Shown in pieces: positions 42,799-51,598 of a DNA stretch of 64,000 nt. A program made the translations under genes and the position numbers. The stretch is from Cystobacter fuscus (GTDB taxonomy: Bacteria > Myxococcota > Myxococcia > Myxococcales > Myxococcaceae). The stretch spans positions 6,944,001 to 7,008,000 of the forward strand of contig NZ_CP022098.1 of the NCBI RefSeq assembly GCF_002305875.1. Reading direction: 5' to 3'. The notes under the pieces were generated by a model. It saw nothing but the letters and a program-made list of their open reading frames with translations, did not search any database and had not been told where the DNA came from. How positions within the stretch are numbered: position 1 is the first letter of the stretch; each line of letters starts with the position of its first letter.

Positions 42799-44645
42799 GG
42801 CGACTCCCGGCGCAGCATGGCGCGCGAGATGAAGAGGCAGATGAGCACGTTCACCACCAGCCAGGGCCGGGCCATGAAGGTGAAGGGCATCCACGCCAGC
42901 GCGGGCGCCTTGACCCACGCGGTGTAGGCGAGGAAGCCGGCGAAGCCCAGCGCGAGCCCGCCCAGCGCGGGGCGCAGACCCTTGAACTTGATGGCGAAGA
43001 TGGAGAGCACCAGGGGGATGAGCGCGCTGTAGAAGAGCGGGCTGACCGTACGGGTGCCGAAGATGATGCGCTGCCAGTCGGGAATGGGCAGCCAGGCCAC
43101 CTGCACCACCTCGCCCGCCGCGCCCGGGACACCACCCACCCACGAGCGGAGGAAGAACGCCCCCACGGTGGCCAGCACCAGCGGCACGAGGAAGCTCGGA
43201 CGCAGGAGGATGTTGAGGTAGCCCGGGCGCTCGCGCCCGCGCAGCGTCAGCAGCACCACCGCCAGCAGCGCCAGGGCCCACCACAGCGACGGCCAGCGCG
43301 AGCTCGCGCCACCCAGCGCCTTGAGCGAGGCCTCGGCATCCAGCAGACCGTGGCCGTACTCCTCCGACCAGGCCTGCCCGCCCACGCGCGAAGCGCCCGC
43401 GAACAGGGCCCGCTCCACCTCGTCCGGTCCGCTGGCGCCCTCGGCGTAGAGCAGCGCCGCCACCGCCGCCACATGGGGGGTGGCCATGCTCGTGCCCTGA
43501 TAGGCGGCATACACGGAGCGCGAGACGTCGCGTGGATCGATCGTGTTCTGCAGGATGCCGCCCGCGTCGCCCTGGCGCTTGTCTCCACCCGGCGCCGCGA
43601 TGTCCAGCTCCCGGCCATAGGACGAGTAGGGAGCACGCACGCCGCCCGGGCCCACCGCGGCCACCGCCACCGCGCCCGGATAGGCCGCGGGGAACTCCAC
43701 CCGCGGACGGCCCGCGTTGCCCGCCGCGGCCACCACCGTGACGCCCTTCTTCCGGGCATACGCCACGGCGTCCGCCATCACCTGCGAGTAGCCCCCACCA
43801 CCCAGGGACATGTTGATGACCTGGGCGCCATTGTCCGCCGCGAAGCGGATGGCATCGGCGATGTCCGCCGACGTGCCAGAGCCGAAGTGGTTGAGCACCT
43901 TCACCGGCATCAGCGTCGCCTCGAACGCCACGCCCGCCACGCCCACCCCGTTGTTCGTCGCCTGCGCGATGGTGCCCGCCACGTGCGTGCCATGCCCATG
44001 GTCGTCATTGGCGTGCGTGTCGTCGCCGACGAAGTCATACCCCTTCTTGAACCGGATGCCCTTGAGGTCCGGCACCTGCTTGAAGTCGTCGTAATCCTCG
44101 TAGGCGATGCCCGTGTCCAGCACCGCCACCACCACGCCCTTGCCGTGGCTGCGCAGCCACGCCTGGGGCATGTGGATCATCCGCAGGTTCCACTGCCGGG
44201 GATACTCGGGATCATTCGGTGTGAAGCCCTCCTTGTCGAGCGCCGGCGCTGGCTCCTCGAACACGGCCTCCTCGCCCACGGGCACCCGGTACACGCGCAG
44301 CGGCTCGGCGGACTCCACGGCCGGGTGCTGGCGGATGGCCTCGAGCACCGCGTCCACGTCCTCCACCCCGTGCGCGATCGCCACGCCCGAGCGCGGCCCC
44401 TCCACGGAGTTGTACGTGAGATCCACCCCCCACTCCGCCTCCCAGGCATCGATCTCCTCCTGCGAGGTGCCATCCTTGAAGTCCACCACGATGCCGTGGG
44501 GATCCTCCTCCGACAGCACGCGCCGCGAGGTGTCCGCCTCGAGGGCCGTTCGCTCCGCCGTCTCCGCGGACTCCGGGGGCGATGCGCAGGCCACCAGCGC
44601 CAGGGCCAACACCGCGTTCGCCAGGATCCAACGCTTCATGGGCAT
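42795..44645 (-). CDS. Subtilisin-family (S8) serine protease, lipoprotein, with multi-helix membrane C-terminus
   Basis: 616 residues. Type II signal with lipobox LVAC, then an I9-like propeptide (IVVDFKDGTSQEEIDAWEAEWG). The catalytic triad is intact: Asp in VVAVLDTGIAYED, His in DDHGHGTHVAGTIAQ and Ser in YQGTSMATPHVAAVAALLY, with Asn in the oxyanion region AAAGNAGRP. After the protease domain the last ~165 residues contain four or five hydrophobic helices, unusual for S8 enzymes. ATG 44645 is preceded by AAGGAG at 5 nt; ATG 44639 is an alternative. The protease is probably tethered at the cell envelope. Coupled to the 71-residue gene. Confidence 0.9.
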   Translation of the reverse strand: MPMKRWILANAVLALALVACASPPESAETAERTALEADTSRRVLSEEDPHGIVVDFKDGTSQEEIDAWEAEWGVDLTYNSVEGPRSGVAIAHGVEDVDAVLEAIRQHPAVESAEPLRVYRVPVGEEAVFEEPAPALDKEGFTPNDPEYPRQWNLRMIHMPQAWLRSHGKGVVVAVLDTGIAYEDYDDFKQVPDLKGIRFKKGYDFVGDDTHANDDHGHGTHVAGTIAQATNNGVGVAGVAFEATLMPVKVLNHFGSGTSADIADAIRFAADNGAQVINMSLGGGGYSQVMADAVAYARKKGVTVVAAAGNAGRPRVEFPAAYPGAVAVAAVGPGGVRAPYSSYGRELDIAAPGGDKRQGDAGGILQNTIDPRDVSRSVYAAYQGTSMATPHVAAVAALLYAEGASGPDEVERALFAGASRVGGQAWSEEYGHGLLDAEASLKALGGASSRWPSLWWALALLAVVLLTLRGRERPGYLNILLRPSFLVPLVLATVGAFFLRSWVGGVPGAAGEVVQVAWLPIPDWQRIIFGTRTVSPLFYSALIPLVLSIFAIKFKGLRPALGGLALGFAGFLAYTAWVKAPALAWMPFTFMARPWLVVNVLICLFISRAMLRRESP

Positions 44646-44786
44646 GGGTGCTCCTTCGTGACGACCCCTACGAACGAACCGCGGAACGATTGGGTCTCAC
44701 TCGAATCTGCTCGTTTTCCCGCCCGGAGGACAAGCCGTCATCCGGCCGGGGAGCGCCAGTGGATTCAATGGTTTACGCGGCATCGG

Positions 44787-45419
44787 TCAGTTGCCCGACA
44801 GCCGCTTCAACCAGGCACGCACCTGCTTGCCCACGATCGGGAGGGCATGGTGGAGGTGCGCGCCCGCCCCTTCCACGACTTCCAGGGTACCGCCCGCCGC
44901 GTCCACCGCCCGGGCCAGCTCGGCGCGCGGCAGGGTGGCGTCCAGCTCACCCACCACCACGAGCAGCTCCCGCCCCAGGCCCGTCAGCTCCCCGGGCGTC
45001 ACCCCACGCGGACTCACCAGACACAGGCCCGCCACCCCGGAATGCCTCGCCCGCAGCCCCAGCGCCACCCGGGCACTGCCATGCATCGCGGCCACCGCCG
45101 CCGTGGGGGCCTGGGCGTTCTCCAACACCACCGTCAACGCGGCCTCGGCCTCGTCGATGAGGGCCGCGCCCGTGCCGCGCTCACCCTGGCTGCCGCCGAC
45201 GCCGCGGTAGTTGAAGCGCAGCGTGGCATGGCCCGCCGTGGCCGCGGCGAAGGCCAGCTCCGCCCCGATGACATGATCCATGCCGCCTCCCTCCTCGGGC
45301 GTGGGCGACAGCACGAGCAGCGGAGGGCGCACCTGCCCCCGGTGCGCCACGCCCTCCATCACCTCACGCCCCACGGGGATGAGCGCCGGGCGCTCGAGGT
45401 ACTGACCTTTGAGGACCAT
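44787..45419 (-). CDS. Alpha/beta hydrolase, dienelactone-hydrolase/KANL3-like
   Basis: 210 residues. LVLSPTPEEGGGMDH (oxyanion region), TLRFNYRGVGGSQG (typical of the short alpha/beta hydrolases acting on acyl esters or peptides), nucleophile elbow AAMHGSARVA, acid in VVVGELDATLP, and His in GAGAHLHH. The nucleophile motif GSA is a variation on GxSxG. Substrate unknown. 112 nt separate its start from the divergent gene at 45532. Confidence 0.8.
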   Translation of the reverse strand: MVLKGQYLERPALIPVGREVMEGVAHRGQVRPPLLVLSPTPEEGGGMDHVIGAELAFAAATAGHATLRFNYRGVGGSQGERGTGAALIDEAEAALTVVLENAQAPTAAVAAMHGSARVALGLRARHSGVAGLCLVSPRGVTPGELTGLGRELLVVVGELDATLPRAELARAVDAAGGTLEVVEGAGAHLHHALPIVGKQVRAWLKRLSGN

Positions 45420-45531
45420 AGAGCGCGCGAGTTTAACGCGGTGTGACGCCCCGGCGCATTCCTCGCGGCCTCCACTGCGCTGCTGTTAACCTCTGGAGAG
45501 ACGACACCCCCCTGCCGAGGGAGAGGATTCC

Positions 45532-45951
45532 ATGACCCGCGACGAAGCGCAGAAACTGGTGCAGGCGTACCTGCTGGCCCTCAAGCAACCCAGCGAGGGC
45601 CTCAATCCCCAGGGGTTTGGCGGCGCGGTGATCGGCGAGGCCCAGCTCTACTTCGAGTACCACGGCAAGACGCAGCAGTTGGAGGCGAGCGCCCTCGTCT
45701 ACAAGTTCCGGGATCGCCCCAAGCCCGGCGTCATCGAGGGCTTCAGCGCCGAGGAGAAGGCGGGCACCGATACCGGCGGCGGCGTGGTGGACTACGAGCC
45801 GGAGAACAAGAGCCTGTTCCTCAGCCGCTCCTACGCCGCGGTGCCCCCGGTGGAGACCTTCCAGCAGCACATGGACCAGCTCATGAAGGCCAGCCTCCAC
45901 TGGAGCACCGAGGTGATCGAGCGCGTGGCCTCGCGCGTGTTCAAGAACTGA
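45532..45951 (+). CDS. Small uncharacterised protein (139 residues)
   Basis: Cytosolic, no signal peptide: DEAQKLVQAYLLALKQPSEGLN, then a strand-rich middle (QLYFEYHGKTQQLEASALVYKF) and a C-terminal helix pair (FQQHMDQLMKASLHWSTEVIERVA). The size and alpha/beta pattern recall type III secretion chaperones, but the resemblance is weak. Preceded by GGGAGAGG about 6 nt before the ATG. A hairpin (45952-45977) follows. Confidence 0.7.
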   Translation: MTRDEAQKLVQAYLLALKQPSEGLNPQGFGGAVIGEAQLYFEYHGKTQQLEASALVYKFRDRPKPGVIEGFSAEEKAGTDTGGGVVDYEPENKSLFLSRSYAAVPPVETFQQHMDQLMKASLHWSTEVIERVASRVFKN

Positions 45952-45977
45952 GGCCCGTGGGCGTCCGCCCCCGGGCC
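45952..45977. terminator. Hairpin between convergent genes
   Basis: ggcccg and cgggcc arms, extended after one mismatch by gggcg/cgccc, right behind the 139-residue gene and facing the convergent methyltransferase gene. No T-tract. Confidence 0.45.
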
Positions 45978-45982
45978 GCCCC

Positions 45983-47179
45983 TCACACGGACGCCATCAC
46001 GTAGAACTTCAGGTATTTGCCCTCCGGGAACTGCAACCGGATGGGGTGATCGGGCGGCTGGTAGCGCTCCTCCACCAGGGCGAGATCCACCCCCGCCTTG
46101 AAGGCCGCCTCCTTCACCGCGCCCAGGAAGTCGTCCGGGCTCACGCGCGCCGAGCACGAGGCTGTCGCCAGCAGGCCTCCGGGCCGCAACAGTCCCAGCG
46201 CCTGGCGGTTGAGCGAGGCATACCCGTCGATCGCCGCCTGCACCGCCTTCTGGCTCTTCGCGAACGCGGGCGGGTCCAGGATGATGAGATCGAACGTGCG
46301 GCCCTCCTCGCGGAAGGACGCCAGGAGCTTGAACACGTCCGCCGCCAGGAAGTCGTACTTCTCCGCCGGCAGGCCGTTGCGCGTGAAGTTCTCGCGCGCC
46401 AGGGCGATGGCCTCCGGATCCAGATCCACCGAGAACACGCTCTTCGCCCCGCCCAGGGCCGCGTTCACCGAGAAGCCTCCGCTGAAGCAGAAGCAGTTGA
46501 GCACGTCGCGGCCCTCGGCCAGCCGCCGGATGAGGTAGCGGTTCTCGCGCTGATCCAGGAAGAAGCCCGTCTTCTGCCCCTTCCAGGCGTCCACGAGGAA
46601 CGTCGCCCCGCGCTCGCGGATGGTGAGCAGCTCCGGCGCCTTCTCGCCCCAGAGCATCCGCCCCGCGCCCCGGCCCTCGTCGTCCTCCACGTCGTCCCGG
46701 CCCACCTCGTCCCGGCCGATGATGCCCTGGAGCTCGGGCACCGCCGCCTTGAGCGCCTCGACGATGAGCCCCCGGTAGGGCGTGAGGCCCGCCGAGTACA
46801 GCTTGAGCACCGCGTAGCGGCCATACAGGTCCACGATCACGCCCGGCAGCCCATCCCCCTCGCCGTGCAGGAGCCGGAAGCTGTCCGTGTCCTTCAAGTC
46901 GATGAGCGAGCGCCGCTCGGCGAGCGCCTGCTTCACGCGCTGGGCGAAGAAGGCCGCGTCGATGGCCTGACGGGGGTTGCGCGTGAGCACCCGCACGGCG
47001 ATGGCCGAGTGCGGATCGAAGTAGCCGCGCGCCACGAACTTCCCGTTCTCCGCCAGATCCACCACGCTGCCCGGAGGAATCTTCGGCACCTGGGCGAGCG
47101 CCTTGCGGAACACCCACGGGTGCCCCGCGCGCAGGTGACGGCCCAGCCCCGGTGCGAGCTCCAACTTCACGACATTCAC
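45983..47179 (-). CDS. RlmI-like class I SAM-dependent rRNA cytosine-C5 methyltransferase
   Basis: 398 residues. N-terminal PUA domain (GRHLRAGHPWVFRKALAQVP), then the RlmI-type Rossmann core with LNCFCFSGGFSVNAALGGAKSVFSVDLDP, LIILDPPAFAKSQ and SCSARVSPDDF, where the Cys is the likely catalytic nucleophile. This family methylates C5 of cytosine in 23S rRNA (C1962 in E. coli). The ATG overlaps the stop of the upstream HAD gene (ATGA), so the two are coupled. Confidence 0.9.
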   Translation of the reverse strand: MNVVKLELAPGLGRHLRAGHPWVFRKALAQVPKIPPGSVVDLAENGKFVARGYFDPHSAIAVRVLTRNPRQAIDAAFFAQRVKQALAERRSLIDLKDTDSFRLLHGEGDGLPGVIVDLYGRYAVLKLYSAGLTPYRGLIVEALKAAVPELQGIIGRDEVGRDDVEDDEGRGAGRMLWGEKAPELLTIRERGATFLVDAWKGQKTGFFLDQRENRYLIRRLAEGRDVLNCFCFSGGFSVNAALGGAKSVFSVDLDPEAIALARENFTRNGLPAEKYDFLAADVFKLLASFREEGRTFDLIILDPPAFAKSQKAVQAAIDGYASLNRQALGLLRPGGLLATASCSARVSPDDFLGAVKEAAFKAGVDLALVEERYQPPDHPIRLQFPEGKYLKFYVMASV

Positions 47180-47988
47180 GGTGCAACTCCTCTTCTGACT
47201 CCCCGGGAAGCGAGCAGGGCGCGCACGAGCTCCTCGAAGCCCCTGCCCTCCTCCGCCCGGGTGATGAAGGCCGGCGGCGTGTCGATGCGCTCGAGCACCC
47301 GCCGCACGTTGGCCACCCCGACACTCAGGGCGAACTCCCCGAACATCGGAGCGTCATTGAAACTATCCCCCACGTACACGAAGCGGGGCTCGCCCGGCAC
47401 GGGTGTCACCCCCCAGGCGAGCTTCAGGAAGCGGCGCACCGCGGAGCGCTTGTCGAAGCGGCCCAGCCAGCAGTTGATGTGCACCGACGAGCGCACCGCC
47501 GTCACGCCCCGCGCGCGCAGCAGGGCTTCCAGACGCTCGGCTCCCGCCTCGCCCAGCCGCGCCTCCTCGTTCCAGTCCACCGCCAGGTCCACCTCGGTGT
47601 AGGCGCTGTCCACGGACAGCCGCGCGCCCGGCACCTGCCGCAGCACCGCCGCCACCTCGGCCTGGAGCCGCTCGCGGTTGGGCCCCCGGACACGCGGGGA
47701 CTCCGCGTACACCTTGCGCAGCCGTCCCCCCGCGCCGCGCAGGAAGAACAGGCCACCGTTCTCCGCGATGACGCCCTCCACCGGCAGCGTGCGGGCCCAG
47801 GCCTCGCCCCAGCCCGCCGGCCGGCCCGTCACCAGCACCACCTTGAAGCCCGCGTCCGAGAGACGCTCGAGGGCGCGAATGGTGGTGGAGCGCAACCGAT
47901 GCGCGGTGGTGAGGGTGCCATCGACATCGGTGAAGACACCCTCCACTCGGGAGAGGTCCGCTTCACGCAGGGGACGGGGAGTGGCCAT
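47176..47988 (-). CDS. HAD-superfamily phosphatase (Cof/MPGP type)
   Basis: 270 residues. Motif I FTDVDGTLT, motif II VLVTGRPAGW, GVIAENGGLFFL, and motif IV YVGDSFNDAPMF. The C2-type cap and ENGG motif resemble mannosyl-3-phosphoglycerate phosphatase and sucrose-phosphatase-like enzymes, but the substrate cannot be named. ATG 47988. Translation runs into the rRNA methyltransferase gene (ATGA overlap at 47176-47179). Confidence 0.87.
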   Translation of the reverse strand: MATPRPLREADLSRVEGVFTDVDGTLTTAHRLRSTTIRALERLSDAGFKVVLVTGRPAGWGEAWARTLPVEGVIAENGGLFFLRGAGGRLRKVYAESPRVRGPNRERLQAEVAAVLRQVPGARLSVDSAYTEVDLAVDWNEEARLGEAGAERLEALLRARGVTAVRSSVHINCWLGRFDKRSAVRRFLKLAWGVTPVPGEPRFVYVGDSFNDAPMFGEFALSVGVANVRRVLERIDTPPAFITRAEEGRGFEELVRALLASRGVRRGVAP

Positions 47989-48032
47989 ACGGTCCGCCGC
48001 ACCTACACCCTTCCCGGCCCGGCGGGAAGGCC

Positions 48033-48076
48033 CGCACGAACGAAACCCCCGGGAGGCGGGGCCTCCCAGGGGTTCG
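48033..48076 (-). terminator. Intrinsic terminator of the M4 protease gene
   Basis: On the - strand an imperfect ~14-bp stem (48062-48076 with 48041-48056, CCTCCC/GGGAGG core, 5-nt loop) is followed by tttcgttcg, starting about 27 nt after the protease stop. Confidence 0.7.
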
Positions 48077-48102
48077 TCTTCAGCTCAAGTGCTCGTGAGG
48101 GA

Positions 48103-49995
48103 CTAGTAGCTGCCCGTCAGCGTCACACCCGAGAAGGTGCTGTAGGCGCGCACCGAGATGTAGAACGTCGTGGCCGCGGTCTTCGCCGGCAGCTCGCACG
48201 TCTCGCTGTTGCCGGACTTGTACGGACGGCAGTCGTAGGTGGTCGTGGTCGGAGCCGCACCAGCGCGCACGTAGAGGTCCGCGTCACCCGTGCCACCGGA
48301 GATGGCGAAGGTGGAGGCCTTGCCGGCCGGCACGGCCAGGGTGTAGCTCAGCGAGGCGCCGGTGGACGCGGCCAGGCCCGTCTGGTTGAGGTAGACGGTC
48401 TGCGGAGGAGCCGCGACGCCCACGCCCACCGCCGTCAGGGAGGCCGTCACCGCGGCCACTTCAGCCGAGCCCGCGCCGTAGAGCGCCGCAGCGGCCTGCT
48501 CGAGGTAGGTCCTCGCCTGCGAGTAGTTGGTGGAGGCGGTGAAGTAGTCGACGTTGGCCTTGTAGTAGATGGCGCCGGCCTTCTGCACGCCGATGGCCGG
48601 GACGACCGTGGTGGACTTGCCGCGCGGGTGCGTGCCGCCCTTGGAGAGCAGCGTGAAGGCCAGGTTGGCCACGCCCGAGCTGTAGTGCACGTCGACGTTC
48701 TTCGTGCTGGTGGTCCAGAAGTCGTGCGACGCGCCGTCCTTGGCCGGGTCGTACATGTAGCGGAGCGCGTCGTTCGGCGTGGCCGGGGTCCAGATGTCGT
48801 CGCCCACCATGAACACCGCGTTGGTGGTCGCCCAGGTGCCCGAGTCGTAGCTCTCGCAGTAGGCGCCGAAGATGTCGCTCATCGCCTCGTTGAGGCCGCC
48901 GGACTCACCCGAGTAGGTCAGGTTGGACTCGCGCTCGGTCACCGCGTGGGTGAGCTCGTGCGTGGTCACGTCCGCGGACAGGCCGAGCTGGGTCGAGTTC
49001 ACGCCGTCGCCATCGCCGTACACCATCTGGGTGCCGTCCCAGTACGCGTTCACGTAGTTGCGGCTGTAGTGAACGGTGCTGATGAGCGTGGCGCCCGCGT
49101 TGTCGAACGAGTCGCGGCCGAAGTTGTTCTTGTAGCAGTTGTAGGTGCCACCCAGCTTGTCGTAGTTGACGTCGACGTGGGTGTCGCCCGTGGCCGCCTG
49201 GCCCTCGGAGCGCTTGAGCGTGCCCGGGGTGGAGCTGCCGTTGTTGGCCGAGTACACCTTGCGGTTGAGCGCCGTGTGGATCTTCGCGTGACGCGCCACG
49301 ATGGAGCCATCCAGGGCGCTCACGTAGACGGCGTCCTTGATGGGCAGGTCGAGGCCCTCGCCGCTCACGATGGCCTCATAGGCCAGCTGGAGCTTGGCGT
49401 CCGTGGAGGGACGCACGTACACCAGGCGCACGCCGTCGATCTGCAGGTGACGGCCGGTGGTGCTGTCCAGGGCGGCCACCTTCGCGGCCTCCTCGGAGAT
49501 GCTCGGGCGGGCGGGGGCGATCTCACCGTCACGCGCCGTGCCGTTGGCCGCGATGATGGTGTTGTCCTGGCCGACGTGGATGACCATCTCATCGTTGACC
49601 ACGGGCAGGCCGTTCTTCGTCTGGCCGAAGCGGATGTGGGTCACGCCCTTCTCATCCGTGCGCGAGCGCTTGGCGACCAGGTCCGCCGCGTTCAGGCGGA
49701 ACGCCGCGGCGATGCCGGGCAGCGCCTTGCTCACGCGGTTGCCAGAGCCCAGGGCCAGACCCTGGACCTCGTCGGCCTTGCCCAGCCGGCCGGTGATCAT
49801 GAAGGGGATGCCGTTGGCCTCCTGGCCAGCGATCTGCGCCGAGGGAAGCGCCGCGAGCGCGGCCTGGATGTCGGCGAGGGAATCGGTGGCCTCATCGAAC
49901 TTCTGTTCACCCTCGGGCAGCTGGGTGTTGTCGACCTCGCAGGCGGCGAGGGGAAGGGCAAGCAACGCAGCAGCAAGGAAGCGAATACGAGTCAC
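48103..49995 (-). CDS. Secreted M4 (thermolysin-family) metalloprotease with propeptide and C-terminal PPC domain
   Basis: 630 residues. Type II-like signal (LLALPLAACEVDN), FTP/PepSY-type propeptide (to about residue 240), then the M4 catalytic domain. The zinc site is HELTH in TTHELTHAVTERESNL, with the third ligand Glu in SGGLNEAMSDIFGAYCES and the proton donor His in DVHYSSGVANLAF. The last ~95 residues are a PPC (bacterial pre-peptidase C-terminal) domain: LAVPAGKASTFAISGGTGDADLYVRAG. It is a typical myxobacterial extracellular or surface protease for lysing prey or proteins. GTG or ATG start at 49995 has AGGAGGA just upstream on the - strand. Confidence 0.95.
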   Translation of the reverse strand: MTRIRFLAAALLALPLAACEVDNTQLPEGEQKFDEATDSLADIQAALAALPSAQIAGQEANGIPFMITGRLGKADEVQGLALGSGNRVSKALPGIAAAFRLNAADLVAKRSRTDEKGVTHIRFGQTKNGLPVVNDEMVIHVGQDNTIIAANGTARDGEIAPARPSISEEAAKVAALDSTTGRHLQIDGVRLVYVRPSTDAKLQLAYEAIVSGEGLDLPIKDAVYVSALDGSIVARHAKIHTALNRKVYSANNGSSTPGTLKRSEGQAATGDTHVDVNYDKLGGTYNCYKNNFGRDSFDNAGATLISTVHYSRNYVNAYWDGTQMVYGDGDGVNSTQLGLSADVTTHELTHAVTERESNLTYSGESGGLNEAMSDIFGAYCESYDSGTWATTNAVFMVGDDIWTPATPNDALRYMYDPAKDGASHDFWTTSTKNVDVHYSSGVANLAFTLLSKGGTHPRGKSTTVVPAIGVQKAGAIYYKANVDYFTASTNYSQARTYLEQAAAALYGAGSAEVAAVTASLTAVGVGVAAPPQTVYLNQTGLAASTGASLSYTLAVPAGKASTFAISGGTGDADLYVRAGAAPTTTTYDCRPYKSGNSETCELPAKTAATTFYISVRAYSTFSGVTLTGSY

Positions 49996-50373
49996 TGGGG
50001 GGACTCCTCCTGGGCGACGGCGGGGATGCCGTCACACGCCCTTCTCCATGAGCAGGAACCGGGCCAACCGCCAAAGCCTGGGAATGACAGTCTTGTGAAC
50101 TCTCCAGGCGAGTCCCTGTGGAGCGTGAATGTCACGCCTTTTCCGCACCGCGTCGTAAAACCTTCTTACACCTCGAAAAAAAAGCCCAGTCATTCAGGGG
50201 GATTAGCGCCCCTCCATTTTGGGTGTCCGAATCCACTACAGTCTGTCCTGAATCAGGACACCCCCCTCCGGACACACGTTCCCAGGCCCCTCGTACAGGC
50301 GGTATACACAATTGAATCCGTGGTGGAAATATTCGTGCGCCAACCGTCCCCGGGCTTCGGGCGGCGTCCGGGC
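49996..50373. other. 378-bp intergenic region upstream of the M4 protease
   Basis: No gene seen. It contains the protease ribosome-binding site, a relatively AT-rich block around 50150-50185 (including aaaaaaaa near 50178) suited to a promoter, and the palindrome at 50244-50260. On the - strand ggggcgctaatcccc then a T8 run is a weak terminator candidate for the gene ending at 50374. Confidence 0.5.
50244..50260. promoter_or_regulatory. 17-bp perfect palindrome and a related half-site
   Basis: tgtcctgaatcaggaca: perfect 8-bp arms around one central base. A related half-site tgtccgaat lies at 50224, 20 bp (two helical turns) away. It looks like a dimeric regulator site, about 250 bp upstream of the M4 protease start. 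Confidence 0.5.
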
Positions 50374-51555
50374 CTAGAGGACGTCCAGGCCGGCCAGGAG
50401 CGACTGGAGGGATTCGATCGTGGTGCGCAGCTCGGGGACGGACAGCTGGGCGAGCTGCGTCTTGCGCGCCTTGCGCAGGAAGGCGTCGAGCGAGGGATCC
50501 CGTCCATAGAGGGATTGGGCGCTGGCGGCGGCCTCGGCCACGGTGCGTGCCGCCGCGGCGGGCTCCGTGCCCAACAACCCCACGGCCCGCTCCAGCCGCA
50601 CGCCGCACCCCGCCCACACCTCGCGGTCATGGGCGATGAGCATCTGGCGCTTGTTCACGCTGGAGAGCGAGCGCACGAAGCCCTCCAGCTCCTCCACCAG
50701 TGACAGCAGCTCCTGCTTGAGCAGCGACGCCTGGATGGCGAGCCTGCCCACCCGGCCGCGCAGCTCGATGATCTGCCGCTTGTCCTGGGCGCGCAGGTGG
50801 CGGTAGGCCACGGTGCGCCCGAACGCATCCAGCTCGGTCTGCAGCTGCTGGGCGTTCCACTGTACGTCCTCGGGCTCGGCCTCGCGCACCCGGCCCAGCC
50901 GCGCCGCGACGATGCGCGACAGGTCCGCGACGATCGCCCGCACCATCACCGACGCCTGCACCTCCGCCTCGTGCCCGGGCACCACCTGCTGCCGCGTCAC
51001 CGGCCCGAAGGCACTGGCCGACTCGAAGACGAGGTTGCCAATCTGCTCGCGGAAGCGCTCGCGCAGCCGCTGGATCTCCGCCAGCAGCGTCCACCGGTCC
51101 GACACGACCGCGGGGTTGCGCATCGCCTCGCCGAGCTGGGTGACGCCCTGGGCGAGCTGTTGCATCCAGCCCTGGAGCAGCTCGGTGGCGTCCCTGGCGC
51201 GCCGGGCCTCCACGCTGGCCTGCAGGGGCACGTTCCCACCCGAGGCGCTCGCCGCCGACCGCGCCGCGCACTGCTCGCGGATGACGTTGAGCAGCCGGTT
51301 GACGTCCATCACCGTGTCCCGGATGACGGGCGCCATCTCCTCCCACAGCGAGAGGTCCGGACTGTCCTCCACGCTGGCCGTCTCGTACTTCAGCAGATCC
51401 AGATCGCTCAGGCGCAGGATGGCCTGGCCCGCGGCCGCGTACACCTCGCGCATGCGTTGGGCGAAAGCCTGATCCGAGAGGGAGTGCAGGAGCTCTTCGA
51501 GTCGGGGGGACAGCGCGGGCGGGGGCGAGGTATCGGCGGACACGGCGCCCCCCAC
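50374..51555 (-). CDS. Uncharacterised all-helical cytosolic protein
   Basis: 393 residues, no signal or membrane helices, built of long amphipathic helices: LEELLHSLSDQAFAQRMREVYAAAG, ELLQGWMQQLAQGVTQLGEAM, IQRLRERFREQIGNLVF and KRQIIELRGRVGRLAIQASLLKQELLSLVEELEGF, with coiled-coil potential. I do not recognise the family. The first codon is GTG at 51555; GTG 51543 is an alternative. Divergent from the CorA-like gene with 43 nt between starts. Confidence 0.72.
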   Translation of the reverse strand: MGGAVSADTSPPPALSPRLEELLHSLSDQAFAQRMREVYAAAGQAILRLSDLDLLKYETASVEDSPDLSLWEEMAPVIRDTVMDVNRLLNVIREQCAARSAASASGGNVPLQASVEARRARDATELLQGWMQQLAQGVTQLGEAMRNPAVVSDRWTLLAEIQRLRERFREQIGNLVFESASAFGPVTRQQVVPGHEAEVQASVMVRAIVADLSRIVAARLGRVREAEPEDVQWNAQQLQTELDAFGRTVAYRHLRAQDKRQIIELRGRVGRLAIQASLLKQELLSLVEELEGFVRSLSSVNKRQMLIAHDREVWAGCGVRLERAVGLLGTEPAAAARTVAEAAASAQSLYGRDPSLDAFLRKARKTQLAQLSVPELRTTIESLQSLLAGLDVL

Positions 51556-51598
51556 TCTACTCGACTTCGGCGGGGGTGCGATCTATGCATTCGCGCGC

